From JAWXBK01 sp034439975 (GTDB taxonomy: Bacteria; Pseudomonadota; Alphaproteobacteria; Dongiales; Dongiaceae): a stretch of 64,000 bases of DNA. Shown piece after piece: positions 51,450-60,007 of the stretch. Each line of letters starts with the position of its first letter. The stretch's first letter is position 1. A program made the position numbers and the translations under genes. The DNA lies in assembly GCA_034439975.1 (NCBI GenBank), contig JAWXBK010000064.1, forward strand, positions 1-64,000. Direction: 5' to 3'. The notes beneath the pieces were generated by a model. It saw only the letters and a program-made list of their open reading frames with translations. It did not search any database and had not been told where the DNA came from.

Positions 51450-52466
51450 TCAGGCTTCGATGGGCGCCGGCGCAGCAGTGCCATTTCGAGCGGCGTACGT
51501 GCGATGCCAGTCGAGCGCCGAGCCGACGATAGTGTCGAGGTCGGATCGCGTGGGCCGCCATCCGAGGGCCGACGCCGCCTTGCGGCAATCCGCGACGAGG
51601 AACGGCGGATCGCCCGCGCGCCGCGGCGCATCCCGCGAGATACCGGCTTTGCCGGAGAGGCGCTCGGTCGTCTGGATCACCTCGCGCACCGAACAGCCGC
51701 GTCCGGCGCCGAGATTGAAGATGTCGGATGCGCCGCCCGCCATCAGATAGCGCAGAGTCAGGATATGTGCGTCCGCCAGATCGACGATATGCACATAGTC
51801 GCGCACCGCCGTGCCGTCCGGTGTCGGATAGTCTGTGCCCATGATCGAAACCGGATCGCGCTTGCCGAGCGCCGCATCGACGGCAAGCGGGATGAGATGC
51901 GTTTCATCGGCATGCGCTTCGCCGATCTGTTGTTCCGACAGCGCGCCGGCCGCGTTGAAATAACGCAGCGCCACCCATTTCAGGCCATAGGCCGCGCCAT
52001 ACCAGGGTAGCGCGTCTTCGATCAGCTTCTTCGACAATCCATAGGGATTGATCGGCTCGCGCGGATGATCCTCGACGATCGACGGCGCGTTCGGATAGCC
52101 ATAGACCGCGCCGGTCGAGGAAAACACGAAGCTGTCGACGTTGCAGAGTCGCATTGCGTCGAGCAGGACCATCGAACCGGCGAAATTATTCTGGAAGTAT
52201 AGATCGGGATGCCGGATCGATTCGGCGACAAGGGCGTGTGCTGCGAAATGCATCACGGCGCGCACGTCATGGCGGCGCATCACGGCGACCAGCGCATCGC
52301 GATCGGTGATATCGACACGCTCGAACGGCCCCCAGCGCACCGCCCATTCATGGCCGGTCGAGAGATTGTCGACCACCACGGGAATGAAGCCCGCCGCGGC
52401 CAGCGCGTGACAGGCCGCACTGCCGATATAGCCGGCGCCGCCGGGTACCAGAATGGCGGGGTTCAT
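51450..52466 (-). CDS. galE: UDP-glucose 4-epimerase
   Basis: Interconverts UDP-glucose and UDP-galactose (often also the N-acetyl forms) for polysaccharide synthesis. 338 residues of the extended SDR family: NAD-binding GGAGYIGS (residues 9-16), FSSTGAVYG with the catalytic Thr/Ser, and Tyr142-x3-Lys146 in YGLSKK. The C-terminal VRDYVHIVDLADAH and GAGRGCSVREVI are GalE signatures. A GGAGG site precedes the ATG. It is divergent from the GT41-like gene (84-base gap), so the pair may share a control region. Confidence 0.93.
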   Translation of the reverse strand: MNPAILVPGGAGYIGSAACHALAAAGFIPVVVDNLSTGHEWAVRWGPFERVDITDRDALVAVMRRHDVRAVMHFAAHALVAESIRHPDLYFQNNFAGSMVLLDAMRLCNVDSFVFSSTGAVYGYPNAPSIVEDHPREPINPYGLSKKLIEDALPWYGAAYGLKWVALRYFNAAGALSEQQIGEAHADETHLIPLAVDAALGKRDPVSIMGTDYPTPDGTAVRDYVHIVDLADAHILTLRYLMAGGASDIFNLGAGRGCSVREVIQTTERLSGKAGISRDAPRRAGDPPFLVADCRKAASALGWRPTRSDLDTIVGSALDWHRTYAARNGTAAPAPIEA

Positions 52467-52550
52467 GATCCTCCGTCCTCGCGCCGTATCAGGGGCGCTG
52501 CTTAGACCAGCAACCCCGCCGAGACAAGCGAGGGGTCTGCCGATGCAGCC

Positions 52551-54758
52551 ATGCCTCGGTTGACCGCGCCGAGGGTGCTCCGTACCGTCGCGCCGGTTTT
52601 ACGAGCGACACAGGAGGGCAGGCTGGCGTTCAATCCGGAGGGAGCAATCTCGGCTTTGGCCCGGGCCAAGTCGCTGCATCGCGCCGGGCGTCGGGCCGAG
52701 GCGGTCGAGGCCTACCGAGCCGCCGTGCGCGAGAAACCGAGCGATCCGGCGCGGCATTATCTGCTCGGATTGTGCCTGCTCGAACTCGGGCAGCTCGTCG
52801 ACGGCAGCCAGTCGATGAAGCGCGCAATTGCGCTCGCACCGCGCCACGGGCCCGCCCATTTCGCCCTCGGCACAGCCGCATCGCGGCAGAACGACATTGA
52901 AACTGCGGAACGCCATCTGCGTGCCGCGATCAAATGCGAACCCAACCTGATCGCGGCCTATGCGGCCCTCGGTACGCTTTACGCAACGCATCAGCGCCTC
53001 GACGAAGCGCTGGCGGTCTTCCGGCAGGCGATCGAACGCCGCCAGGATCATGCCGGGTTGCAGGCGAATTACGGCAACGCACTCTATCAGTTGGGCCGGC
53101 GCGCCGAAGCGATCGCGGCCTGGCAGACGGCGCTGCGGCTCGACCCGAAACTGGCAACGGCCCATGCCAGCCTCGGCCTCGCGTTGCGCGCGCAGGGGGC
53201 CTGGGACGACGCCATCCGCTGCCTCGAAACGGCGGTCTCGCTCGAGCCGCGCGCCGGCGAGCATCGCTACAACCTGGGGCTCAGTTACTTTCATCAACGG
53301 CGCTATCGAGAGGCGCGCGCGGCACTGGATGCGGCGGAACCGTTGATGCCGGAGCGCCGTCGCGTGCGTGTGCAGAAGGCGCGCGCATCGCAGGCAATGT
53401 GCGACTGGGATGGCCTCGATACGCTATGGCCCGATATCGAATCGGAGATCGCGGCGGCGGAGCAGGGCGGCGTCTGCTATCTGACGCCGTTCTTTACCTT
53501 GTCGCTGCCGATGTCGCAGGAATCGCGCAGCATCGTCGCACGGCGTAACGCCGCGGTCATTGCCGACGATGCACGATTGCTGCAGCCGTTGGGCGGTTCG
53601 GCCGCGCGTGAAGCATCCGCGCATCGCATCCGGCTCGGTTATCTGTCGTCGGATTATCGCGACCATGCGGTCGGCTATCTCGTCGCCTCGATGTTCGATC
53701 GGCACGATCGAAACCGGTTCGAGGTGATCGGCTACAGCATTGGCCCCAACGATGGCAGCCATTGGCGCCAGCGCGCCGGACAGGGGTTCGACCGGCTGGT
53801 CGATCTGCAGGCGCTCGGCGATCGCGATGCGGCCGCGCGCATCGGTGAAGACGGGATCGACATCCTGATCGACATCAACGGGCTGACGGCCCTCGCGCGG
53901 CCCGAGATTCTGGCGTTGCGGCCGACGATATTGATCGCAACCTGGCTCGGCACCGCCGGCTCCACCGGCGCCGAATTCATCGATTACGCGCTGAGCGACC
54001 GCATCGTGACGCCGCCGGAGATGCAACCGCTTTACGCGGAGCATCTCTGTCTGCTGCCGGGTTGTTACTATCCATATGACGACGAAACCCGGATCGAGCG
54101 GGGCGTTACGCGCGCCGAAGAAGGCCTGCCCGATGACGCAGTGGTGCTCGCCTGTTTCTGCGCGCATTACAAGATCGACCGAGAATCCTTCGCGAGCTGG
54201 TGCGAAATTCTCAACGCGGTGCCGCGAGCGGTACTCTGGCTGTTGCGGGAATCGCCGGAGGGAGAAGCCAATCTGCGTGCCGCCGCGACCATTGCAGGGA
54301 TCGCGCCGGAGCGGCTGATCTTCGCCGCGCGCAAACCGCGTGCCGACCATCTGGCCCGTCTTGCGCTGGCCGATCTCGCGCTCGATACCTTCGTCTACGG
54401 TGCACACACGACGGCGGCAGATGTGTTGCGCGCCGGGGTGCCGATGGTGACGCGGCTCGGGCCCGCGTTCGCCTCGCGGGTGGCGGCGAGCATTCTGACC
54501 GCGGCCGGCTTCGAGGATCTGATTGCGGCGGACATTGCGGATTGTACGAAGCTCGCGATCGATCTCGCCGCAGACGACAAACGGCGTGCGGCGTTCAAGG
54601 CGCGGCTCGCGATCGCCATTCCCGTGGCGCCGATCTTCGACACGCAAAGACTGGTGCGCGGTATGGAGCAGGCGTACGCGGCGATGTGGGCGCGGCACAA
54701 GGCGGGCGAACCGCCGACGCTGATCGATCTGTCGCGGCTGCCGTACGATCGCCCCTAG
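52551..54758 (+). CDS. TPR-repeat glycosyltransferase, GT41 (O-GlcNAc transferase/SPINDLY-like)
   Basis: 735 residues. About residues 30-290 contain consecutive TPR units (for example LHRAGRRAEAVEAYRAAVREKP, in pieces, and LGRRAEAIAAWQTALRLDP). From about residue 360 a GT41 catalytic region follows: RLGYLSSDYRDHAVGYL with a candidate catalytic His, WLGTAGSTGAEFIDYALSD in place of the usual WLGYPGTSG, and DTFVYGAHTTAADVLRAGVP (canonical DTFPYNGHTT). Such proteins glycosylate Ser/Thr of target proteins, often flagellins or adhesins, in the cytosol. The acceptor and the donor sugar are unknown. The start could be later. Divergent from galE and convergent with lexA. Confidence 0.85.
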   Translation: MPRLTAPRVLRTVAPVLRATQEGRLAFNPEGAISALARAKSLHRAGRRAEAVEAYRAAVREKPSDPARHYLLGLCLLELGQLVDGSQSMKRAIALAPRHGPAHFALGTAASRQNDIETAERHLRAAIKCEPNLIAAYAALGTLYATHQRLDEALAVFRQAIERRQDHAGLQANYGNALYQLGRRAEAIAAWQTALRLDPKLATAHASLGLALRAQGAWDDAIRCLETAVSLEPRAGEHRYNLGLSYFHQRRYREARAALDAAEPLMPERRRVRVQKARASQAMCDWDGLDTLWPDIESEIAAAEQGGVCYLTPFFTLSLPMSQESRSIVARRNAAVIADDARLLQPLGGSAAREASAHRIRLGYLSSDYRDHAVGYLVASMFDRHDRNRFEVIGYSIGPNDGSHWRQRAGQGFDRLVDLQALGDRDAAARIGEDGIDILIDINGLTALARPEILALRPTILIATWLGTAGSTGAEFIDYALSDRIVTPPEMQPLYAEHLCLLPGCYYPYDDETRIERGVTRAEEGLPDDAVVLACFCAHYKIDRESFASWCEILNAVPRAVLWLLRESPEGEANLRAAATIAGIAPERLIFAARKPRADHLARLALADLALDTFVYGAHTTAADVLRAGVPMVTRLGPAFASRVAASILTAAGFEDLIAADIADCTKLAIDLAADDKRRAAFKARLAIAIPVAPIFDTQRLVRGMEQAYAAMWARHKAGEPPTLIDLSRLPYDRP

Positions 54759-54788
54759 GATCGCTAGGCCCGCGATCGCGTCGGTCGC

Positions 54789-55493
54789 TTAGTAGCGCCG
54801 CAACAGACCGACGAGGCGACCCTGAATCTGCACCCGGTCAGGGCCGAAGATCCGCGTTTCGTAAGTCGGGTTGGCTGGTTCGAGCGCGATCGATGCGCCC
54901 TTGCGGCGCAGCCGCTTCAGGGTGACTTCGCTGCCGTCGATAAAGGCGACCACGATGCTGCCGTTCTCGGCGGTGTCGCAGCGCTGCACGATCGCGGTGT
55001 CGCCATCGAAAATGCCGGCATCGATCATCGAATCGCCTTCGACCTCGAGCGCGTAGTAATCGCCGCGGCCGACCAGGCTCGCCGGAATGTCGACGGTCTG
55101 GCTATGGTCGCGCAGCGCCTCGATCGGCGTACCGGCTGCGATCCGACCGTAAAGGGGAAGTTCGATCGAACCGGTCTCGCGCGCGATCTTGGCGCCGGGC
55201 ATCGAGCCGCTGAAGCGGCCCTGGATGACATTGGGCTGGAAGCCGCTATCGCCGTTGCGGCCGTTCGCCTGGCTTGCCTCGTCCGGCATGCGGGTGACTT
55301 CCAGCGCCCGGGCGCGATGCGGCAGCCGACGCAGGAAACCGCGCTCCTCGAGCCCTGTGATCAACCGGTGGATGCCCGATTTCGACCGCAGGCCGAGCGC
55401 CGCCTTCATCTCCTCGAAGGAGGGGCAGACCCCGGTCTCGCCAAGCCGGCGGTTGATGAACATCAGGAGTTCGTGCTGCTTGCGCGTAAGCAT
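54789..55493 (-). CDS. lexA: LexA repressor, SOS regulator
   Basis: Represses SOS genes and is inactivated by RecA-stimulated self-cleavage. 234 residues from ATG 55493 (MLTRKQHELLMFINRRL). N-terminal winged helix-turn-helix (residues 1-65; FEEMKAALGLRSKSGIHRLI), a long linker, and the S24 peptidase domain. Cleavage site Ala120-Gly121 in GRIAAGTP, nucleophile Ser155 in EGDSMIDAG, and Lys193 in EVTLKRL. Its own promoter carries a LexA box overlapping the -10, indicating autoregulation. Confidence 0.98.
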   Translation of the reverse strand: MLTRKQHELLMFINRRLGETGVCPSFEEMKAALGLRSKSGIHRLITGLEERGFLRRLPHRARALEVTRMPDEASQANGRNGDSGFQPNVIQGRFSGSMPGAKIARETGSIELPLYGRIAAGTPIEALRDHSQTVDIPASLVGRGDYYALEVEGDSMIDAGIFDGDTAIVQRCDTAENGSIVVAFIDGSEVTLKRLRRKGASIALEPANPTYETRIFGPDRVQIQGRLVGLLRRY

Positions 55494-55570
55494 GGGCCCA
55501 TCCTTGGCATGAGCCGGACGCCGCCAGATCCTGGCGACGACTCCGGGAACAAAACGGGAAATGCGCGTCT

Positions 55571-55585
55571 GTTCTAGTTTGGTTC
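55571..55585. promoter_or_regulatory. LexA operator (alphaproteobacterial SOS box)
   Basis: GTTCTAGTTTGGTTC matches the alphaproteobacterial SOS box GTTC-N7-GTTC exactly. It lies 78 bases upstream of the lexA start and overlaps the lexA -10 element. A second, one-mismatch site (GAACAAAACGGGAAA, 55547-55561) lies closer to the gene. Confidence 0.85.
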
Positions 55586-55600
55586 TTTGTGCGAGGTCAA
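55571..55600 (-). promoter_or_regulatory. lexA promoter
   Basis: On the minus strand TTGACC (55600-55595) and TAGAAC (55576-55571) are separated by 18 bases, matching consensus at five and four of six positions. The LexA box covers the -10 element, the usual arrangement for a self-repressed lexA gene. Confidence 0.68.
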
Positions 55601-55671
55601 GACCCACCGAACAAAGGGGGCAATCGCCGCCGGGCGGGCCGGTCAGAATCGGCGGAAATCGCCGATTTCTC

Positions 55672-56886
55672 TCATATACCGACGGCGCCGCCGGCGAGCG
55701 GCACGATCTCGACCTCGCGGCCGGCCTTGAGCGCCGGGGCCAAGGGCGCCCGCGCGATCAAGCAGTCGGCGCCGGCGAGAAACGAGAGCATCGAGCTGTC
55801 CTGCCGGTCAAAGGCGGTGGCGACCCGCCCGCCGTCGGGCGTCCGCTCAAGGCGGGCGCGCAGATAATCCTCGCGCCGGTCGTTCTCCGGCAGATCCTTG
55901 CCGAGCCGGGCGCGCTCGCGGGGAACGACGGGATCGGCAACGCCCTCGAGCAAGGCAAGGGCGGGGCGCAGGAAGATCGTGCTGCATACGAGGGTCGAGA
56001 CCGGATTGCCGGGGAGGCCGAGCACCGGCGTGCCATCGACCATGCCGAACATCAGCGGCTTGCCCGGTCGCATCGCGATCTTCCAGAAATCGAGTGCCAT
56101 GCCTTTGGCGCCCAGTGCCGCGCGCATCAGATCGTGGTCGCCGACAGAGACGCCGCCGGTCGTTACCAGCAGGTCGGCTGCCGCCGCGCCATCGGTCATC
56201 GTCTTGAGCGCTTCAAGATTGTCGGGTGCGACGCCAAGATCGATCGGGATGCCGCCGCAGGCACGCACGAACGCGGCGATACCGATGCCGTTGGAGCTGA
56301 CGATCTGGCTCGGACCAATTGGCTCGCCCGGCATCACGATCTCGTCGCCCGATGAAAGGATCGCGATGCGCGGCTGGCGATGTACCTGAAGCCAGGGCCG
56401 GTTCATCGCGGCGGCGAGGCCGACATCGCGCGCCGTGAGACGGCGGCCGCGCTTCAGCAGCACATGGCCGGTTTTGAAATCCAGGCCGGCGGGGCGAACG
56501 AAGAGACCGCTTTTGACGGCCTCCTTCACGATCACCCGCGCGCCATCGGCGTCGGTGTTTTCCTGGATGACGATCGCATCGGCGCCGTCGGGAATGGGAC
56601 CGCCGGTGAAGATACGCACTGCCTCGCCGGGTCCGATCTTGCCAGCGAAGGAACGGCCAGCGGGCGCCTCGCCGATGACGGTGAGCGTTGCCGGCACCGA
56701 TGCGACGTCGGCGGCGCGCACCGCATAACCGTCCATCGCCGATACGGCAACTGGTGGCTGCGTAACGCGCGATTCGAGATCGACAGCAAGCACGCGGCCG
56801 AGCGCATCGTTGAGTGCAATCTGCTCGGTACCGAGTGGGGCGAGCGCATCCAGAATTCGTTGCAGCGCCTCGGCAACCGAAATCAT
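55672..56886 (-). CDS. moeA: molybdopterin molybdenumtransferase
   Basis: Inserts molybdate into adenylylated molybdopterin, the last step of Mo-cofactor synthesis. 404 residues from ATG 56886 (MISVAEALQRILDALAPLG). Signatures: SAMDGYAVRAAD, RIFTGGPIPDGADAIVIQE (in pieces), SSGDEIV, TTGGVSVGDHD and MRPGKPLMFG, with LPGNPVSTLV. It starts 2 bases after the moaC stop, so the two are coupled. The longer open frame upstream lies in moaC. Confidence 0.97.
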   Translation of the reverse strand: MISVAEALQRILDALAPLGTEQIALNDALGRVLAVDLESRVTQPPVAVSAMDGYAVRAADVASVPATLTVIGEAPAGRSFAGKIGPGEAVRIFTGGPIPDGADAIVIQENTDADGARVIVKEAVKSGLFVRPAGLDFKTGHVLLKRGRRLTARDVGLAAAMNRPWLQVHRQPRIAILSSGDEIVMPGEPIGPSQIVSSNGIGIAAFVRACGGIPIDLGVAPDNLEALKTMTDGAAAADLLVTTGGVSVGDHDLMRAALGAKGMALDFWKIAMRPGKPLMFGMVDGTPVLGLPGNPVSTLVCSTIFLRPALALLEGVADPVVPRERARLGKDLPENDRREDYLRARLERTPDGGRVATAFDRQDSSMLSFLAGADCLIARAPLAPALKAGREVEIVPLAGGAVGI

Positions 56887-56888
56887 CG

Positions 56889-57365
56889 TCACGTGGCCTG
56901 GAAGGTGCCGGATTTGCCGCCGGATTTCTGCGTGAGGCGAATCTCGCCGATGCGCATGCCCCGATCGATCGCCTTGCACATGTCGTAGACGGTGAGCGCC
57001 GCGACCGCGACGGCGGTCAGCGCTTCCATCTCGACGCCGGTCTGCCCGGTTACCTTGCAAATGGCGACGATATCGACGGCGCTGCGATCGGGATCGGGCT
57101 TCAGATCGACCGCGACCGATTGCAGCGCGAGCGGATGGCAGAGCGGGATCAGATCGGGTGTGCGCTTGGCGCCCATGATACCGGCAAGTCGCGCGACCGA
57201 GAGCACGTCGCCCTTCTTGATGCCGCCCGCCATGATCCGTTCGAGCGTCGCCTTTGCCATGAACACCGTGCCGCGCGCCTCGGCGACGCGCTCGGTCGCA
57301 TCCTTGCCCGAGACGTCCACCATCACGGCGCGGCCTTGCTCGTCGAAATGGGTGAGATCGGCCAT
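56889..57365 (-). CDS. moaC: cyclic pyranopterin monophosphate synthase
   Basis: Converts 3',8-cyclo-GTP to cyclic pyranopterin monophosphate, the first committed Mo-cofactor intermediate. 158 residues from ATG 57365 (MADLTHFDEQGRAVMVDVS), the normal length. Signatures: LIPLCHPLALQSVAVD (with the catalytic region), TGVEMEALTAVAVAALTVYD (in pieces) and the C-terminal KSGGKSGTF. It starts 8 bases after trpC ends. Confidence 0.97.
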   Translation of the reverse strand: MADLTHFDEQGRAVMVDVSGKDATERVAEARGTVFMAKATLERIMAGGIKKGDVLSVARLAGIMGAKRTPDLIPLCHPLALQSVAVDLKPDPDRSAVDIVAICKVTGQTGVEMEALTAVAVAALTVYDMCKAIDRGMRIGEIRLTQKSGGKSGTFQAT

Positions 57366-57372
57366 CGGCGGA

Positions 57373-58209
57373 TCAGGCGCTCGCGGGAAGGGGTGCCGCG
57401 CCCAGCAGGCGGCGCGTCGCCGCGGTGACATCCGCCTCGCGCATCAGCGATTCCCCGACCAGGAAGAGGCGGGCGCCGACTGTGGCAAGGCGCGCCAGGT
57501 CCTCGGTATTTTCGATGCCACTCTCCGCGACGATCAGGCGATCGACCGGAACGCGCGGTGCAAGCGTTTCGGTCGTCGCAAGATCGACCTTCAGCGTCTT
57601 CAGATTGCGGTTGTTGATGCCGATCAGGTTCGCATCGAGCCTGAGCGCGCGGTCGAGCTCCGCTTCGTCATGCACCTCGACCAGCACGTCCATGCCGAGT
57701 TCGCCCGCGGCATCTTCGAGTTCCTTCGCCATCGCATCGTCGAGCGCCGCCATGATGAGCAGAATGCAGTCGGCGCCGATCGCGCGCGCCTCGAGCACCT
57801 GATAGGGATCGAGCATGAAATCCTTGCGCAGGACCGGAAGCTGGACCGCGGCATGGGCGGCGGCGAGATACTCGTTACGGCCCTGGAAGAACGGCTGGTC
57901 GGTCAGCACCGAGAGGCACGCCGCGCCGCCATTGCGGTAGGCACGCGCGAGCGCGGGCGGATCGAAATCGGCACGGATCACGCCCTTGCTCGGCGAGGCC
58001 TTCTTGATCTCGGCAATCAGCCCGTAAGGGCCGGCGGCGAGCGCACGGGCGAGCGCCTTCGTGAAACCGCGCGGCGCTTCGGCCGCAACCGCGCGTTCGA
58101 GCAGTTCGGCTTCGGGCGTCGCAATCTTGCGCCGCGCGATATGCGCGCGCTTTTCGGAGCAAATGCGGGCGAGTACGTCGTCCTTGCCGGTCTCGGCCGA
58201 TGCGGTCAT
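57373..58209 (-). CDS. trpC: indole-3-glycerol phosphate synthase
   Basis: Closes the indole ring in tryptophan synthesis. 278 residues, TIM-barrel, from ATG 58209 (MTASAETGKDDVLARICSEK). Signatures: AEIKKASPSKGVIR (substrate-binding and catalytic Lys), LRKDFMLDPYQV, LVEVHDEAEL, GINNRNLKTL and ESGIENTEDL. It is not fused to TrpF. It begins 1 base after the trpD stop. Confidence 0.97.
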   Translation of the reverse strand: MTASAETGKDDVLARICSEKRAHIARRKIATPEAELLERAVAAEAPRGFTKALARALAAGPYGLIAEIKKASPSKGVIRADFDPPALARAYRNGGAACLSVLTDQPFFQGRNEYLAAAHAAVQLPVLRKDFMLDPYQVLEARAIGADCILLIMAALDDAMAKELEDAAGELGMDVLVEVHDEAELDRALRLDANLIGINNRNLKTLKVDLATTETLAPRVPVDRLIVAESGIENTEDLARLATVGARLFLVGESLMREADVTAATRRLLGAAPLPASA

Positions 58210-58210
58210 A

Positions 58211-59239
58211 TCAGGCTGCCATGTTGGTGACGGCGACCAGCCGCTCGAGTGCGCGTTTGGCGCCGCCACCGTCGATTGCCTTGGCCGCGTCGGCGACGCC
58301 CGCCTTGAGGTTCGGGGTCTTGCCGGCGACGAGCAAAGCCGCCGCCGCGTTCAGCAGCACGATATCGCGATAGGGACCATGCTGACCGCCGAGCATCGCG
58401 CGGATTGCCGCCGCGTTCGCCTCGGCATCCCCGCCCTTGAGATCGGCGGCGGTTGCGCGCGGCAATCCCGCTTCTTCGGGCGTGACGTCGAAACGCCGGA
58501 CCTGGCCACCGCTCAGTTCGGCGACATGGGTCGGACCGGTCGTCGTGATTTCGTCGATGCCATCGGAGCCATGCACCAGCCAGGCGCGTTCGGTGCCGAG
58601 TTCGGCCAGCACATGGGCGAGCGGTTCGAGCCATTGCTCGGAGAAGACGCCGATCAACTGGCGCCTGGTGCCGGCCGGGTTCGAGAGCGGGCCCATCAGG
58701 TTGAAGATGGTTCGCGTGCCCAGTTCGACGCGGGTCGGGCCGACATGGCGCATCGCGCTGTGATGACGCGGTGCCATCATGAAACAGATCCCGGCATCGC
58801 CGAGCGCGCGTTCGACCAGCGCGATATCGGCATCGATATTGACGCCCAGCGCCGCCAGAACGTCCGCCGCGCCGGTCTTGGACGAGAGCGCGCGATTGCC
58901 GTGCTTTGCGACCGGAACGCCGGCGGCTGCCACGACGAGCGCGGCGCCCGTCGAAATGTTCCAGGTACCCGACGCATCGCCGCCGGTGCCGCAAGTGTCG
59001 ATCGCGCCTTCGGGGGCGACGATCCGGGTCATCTTGCTACGCATCGCGCGCACCGCGCCGGTGATCTCCTCGACGGTTTCGCCGCGCACCCGCAGCGCCA
59101 TGAGGAAGCCGCCGATCTGCGCTGGCGTCGCATTGCCCGACATCATGATGTCGAAGGCCTCTTCGGCCTGCGCGGCGGTTAGCGGGCGACCCGTGGCCGC
59201 GGCCGCGATCAGCGGCCGTAGATCGCCGGTCGTGGTCAT
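58211..59239 (-). CDS. trpD: anthranilate phosphoribosyltransferase
   Basis: Transfers phosphoribose to anthranilate. 342 residues from ATG 59239 (MTTTGDLRPLIAAAAT). PRPP-binding DTCGTGGDASGTWNISTG (in pieces), KHGNRALSSKTGAADVLAALG (in pieces) and GPLSNPAG are visible. Separate from TrpG, unlike the enterobacterial fusion. It starts 10 bases after trpG. The longer frame upstream is antisense noise over trpG. Confidence 0.97.
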   Translation of the reverse strand: MTTTGDLRPLIAAAATGRPLTAAQAEEAFDIMMSGNATPAQIGGFLMALRVRGETVEEITGAVRAMRSKMTRIVAPEGAIDTCGTGGDASGTWNISTGAALVVAAAGVPVAKHGNRALSSKTGAADVLAALGVNIDADIALVERALGDAGICFMMAPRHHSAMRHVGPTRVELGTRTIFNLMGPLSNPAGTRRQLIGVFSEQWLEPLAHVLAELGTERAWLVHGSDGIDEITTTGPTHVAELSGGQVRRFDVTPEEAGLPRATAADLKGGDAEANAAAIRAMLGGQHGPYRDIVLLNAAAALLVAGKTPNLKAGVADAAKAIDGGGAKRALERLVAVTNMAA

Positions 59240-59249
59240 GGCCGTGCCT

Positions 59250-59855
59250 CTACGCCGATTTGCGCAGCATCGGCGCATCCGCGTTATGACCGGCGAGACG
59301 GAGGAAGTTCGCCAGGATGCGGTGTCCGTGCTGCGATTCGATGCTTTCCGGATGGAACTGAACGCCCCACAGCGGAAGCTTGCGATGCCGGAGCGCCATG
59401 ACGATGCCGTCATCGGTCTCGGCGGTCACTTCGAGAGCGTCGGGGAAGGTCTCGCGGTCGACGATCAGCGAATGATAGCGCGTCGCGACGAACGGCCCGT
59501 CGATGCCGTCGAACAATTCGTTGCCGCTATGGCGGATCCTGCTCAGTTTGCCGTGCATCGGCGTGGGCGCACGCACGACATCGCCGCCAAAGACCTGACC
59601 GATCGCCTGATGGCCGAGGCAGACGCCGAATAGCGGTATCTTGCCCGCCGCCGTCTTCACCAGATCGAGGCAGATGCCGGCCTGGTTCGGGGTGGCCGGA
59701 CCGGGCGACAGGATGATGCCCTGCGGCGCGGCCGCCATGACCTCGTCGACCGTGATCTGGTCGTTGCGGTGGACGCGCATCGTCGCCCCCAGTTCGCCCA
59801 GATAATGGTAGAGGTTGTAGGTAAAGCTGTCGTAGTTATCGATTAAGATAAACAT
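59250..59855 (-). CDS. trpG: anthranilate synthase component II (glutamine amidotransferase)
   Basis: Supplies ammonia to TrpE for anthranilate formation; members sometimes also serve PabB. 201 residues from ATG 59855 (MFILIDNYDSFTYNL). Class I amidotransferase triad: Cys79 in FGVCLGHQ, His168 and Glu170 in QFHPES; oxyanion SPGPATP. It heads trpG-trpD-trpC. An in-frame GTG at 59903 would add 16 residues but MFILIDNYDSF is the usual start. Confidence 0.96.
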   Translation of the reverse strand: MFILIDNYDSFTYNLYHYLGELGATMRVHRNDQITVDEVMAAAPQGIILSPGPATPNQAGICLDLVKTAAGKIPLFGVCLGHQAIGQVFGGDVVRAPTPMHGKLSRIRHSGNELFDGIDGPFVATRYHSLIVDRETFPDALEVTAETDDGIVMALRHRKLPLWGVQFHPESIESQHGHRILANFLRLAGHNADAPMLRKSA

Positions 59856-59881
59856 ATCAGCGTACTGCCGGCTGTTTTTCA

Positions 59882-59901
59882 GGCAGCGCGAAAGCACTGC
59901 C
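59882..59901 (-). other. leader hairpin upstream of trpG
   Basis: GGCAGCG and CACTGCC pair over 7 bp (one G-U) with loop CGAAAG. It would lie at the very start of the trpG transcript if the -10 at 59910-59915 is used. No Trp-rich leader peptide and no U-tract are seen, so classic attenuation is not supported. Confidence 0.4.
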
Positions 59902-59909
59902 ACTGCCTG

Positions 59910-59915
59910 TTTATA
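59910..59915 (-). promoter_or_regulatory. possible -10 element of trpG
   Basis: TATAAA on the minus strand (TTTATA on plus) lies 55 bases before the trpG start and matches five of six consensus bases. The -35 region at 17 bases (TTTCGC) is poor. This is the most AT-rich spot in the divergent gap. Confidence 0.42.
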
Positions 59916-60007
59916 TCAGGTCGTCCAGGGCTGCGAAAGCAAGGGCGGCCGGCAGGACGCGCCCGAATCATGCTATTCGGCGATCCCTGAGCGGAGACGA
60001 AGCTTCG

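Noticed and set aside
55547..55561. Second LexA box as an independent feature
   Set aside because: GAAC-N7-GAAA has a mismatch in a half-site; it is noted with the main box but is too weak to list alone.
59856..59920. Classic trp attenuator with leader peptide before trpG
   Set aside because: The leader has a hairpin, but there is no short ORF with consecutive Trp codons and no terminator with a U-run.
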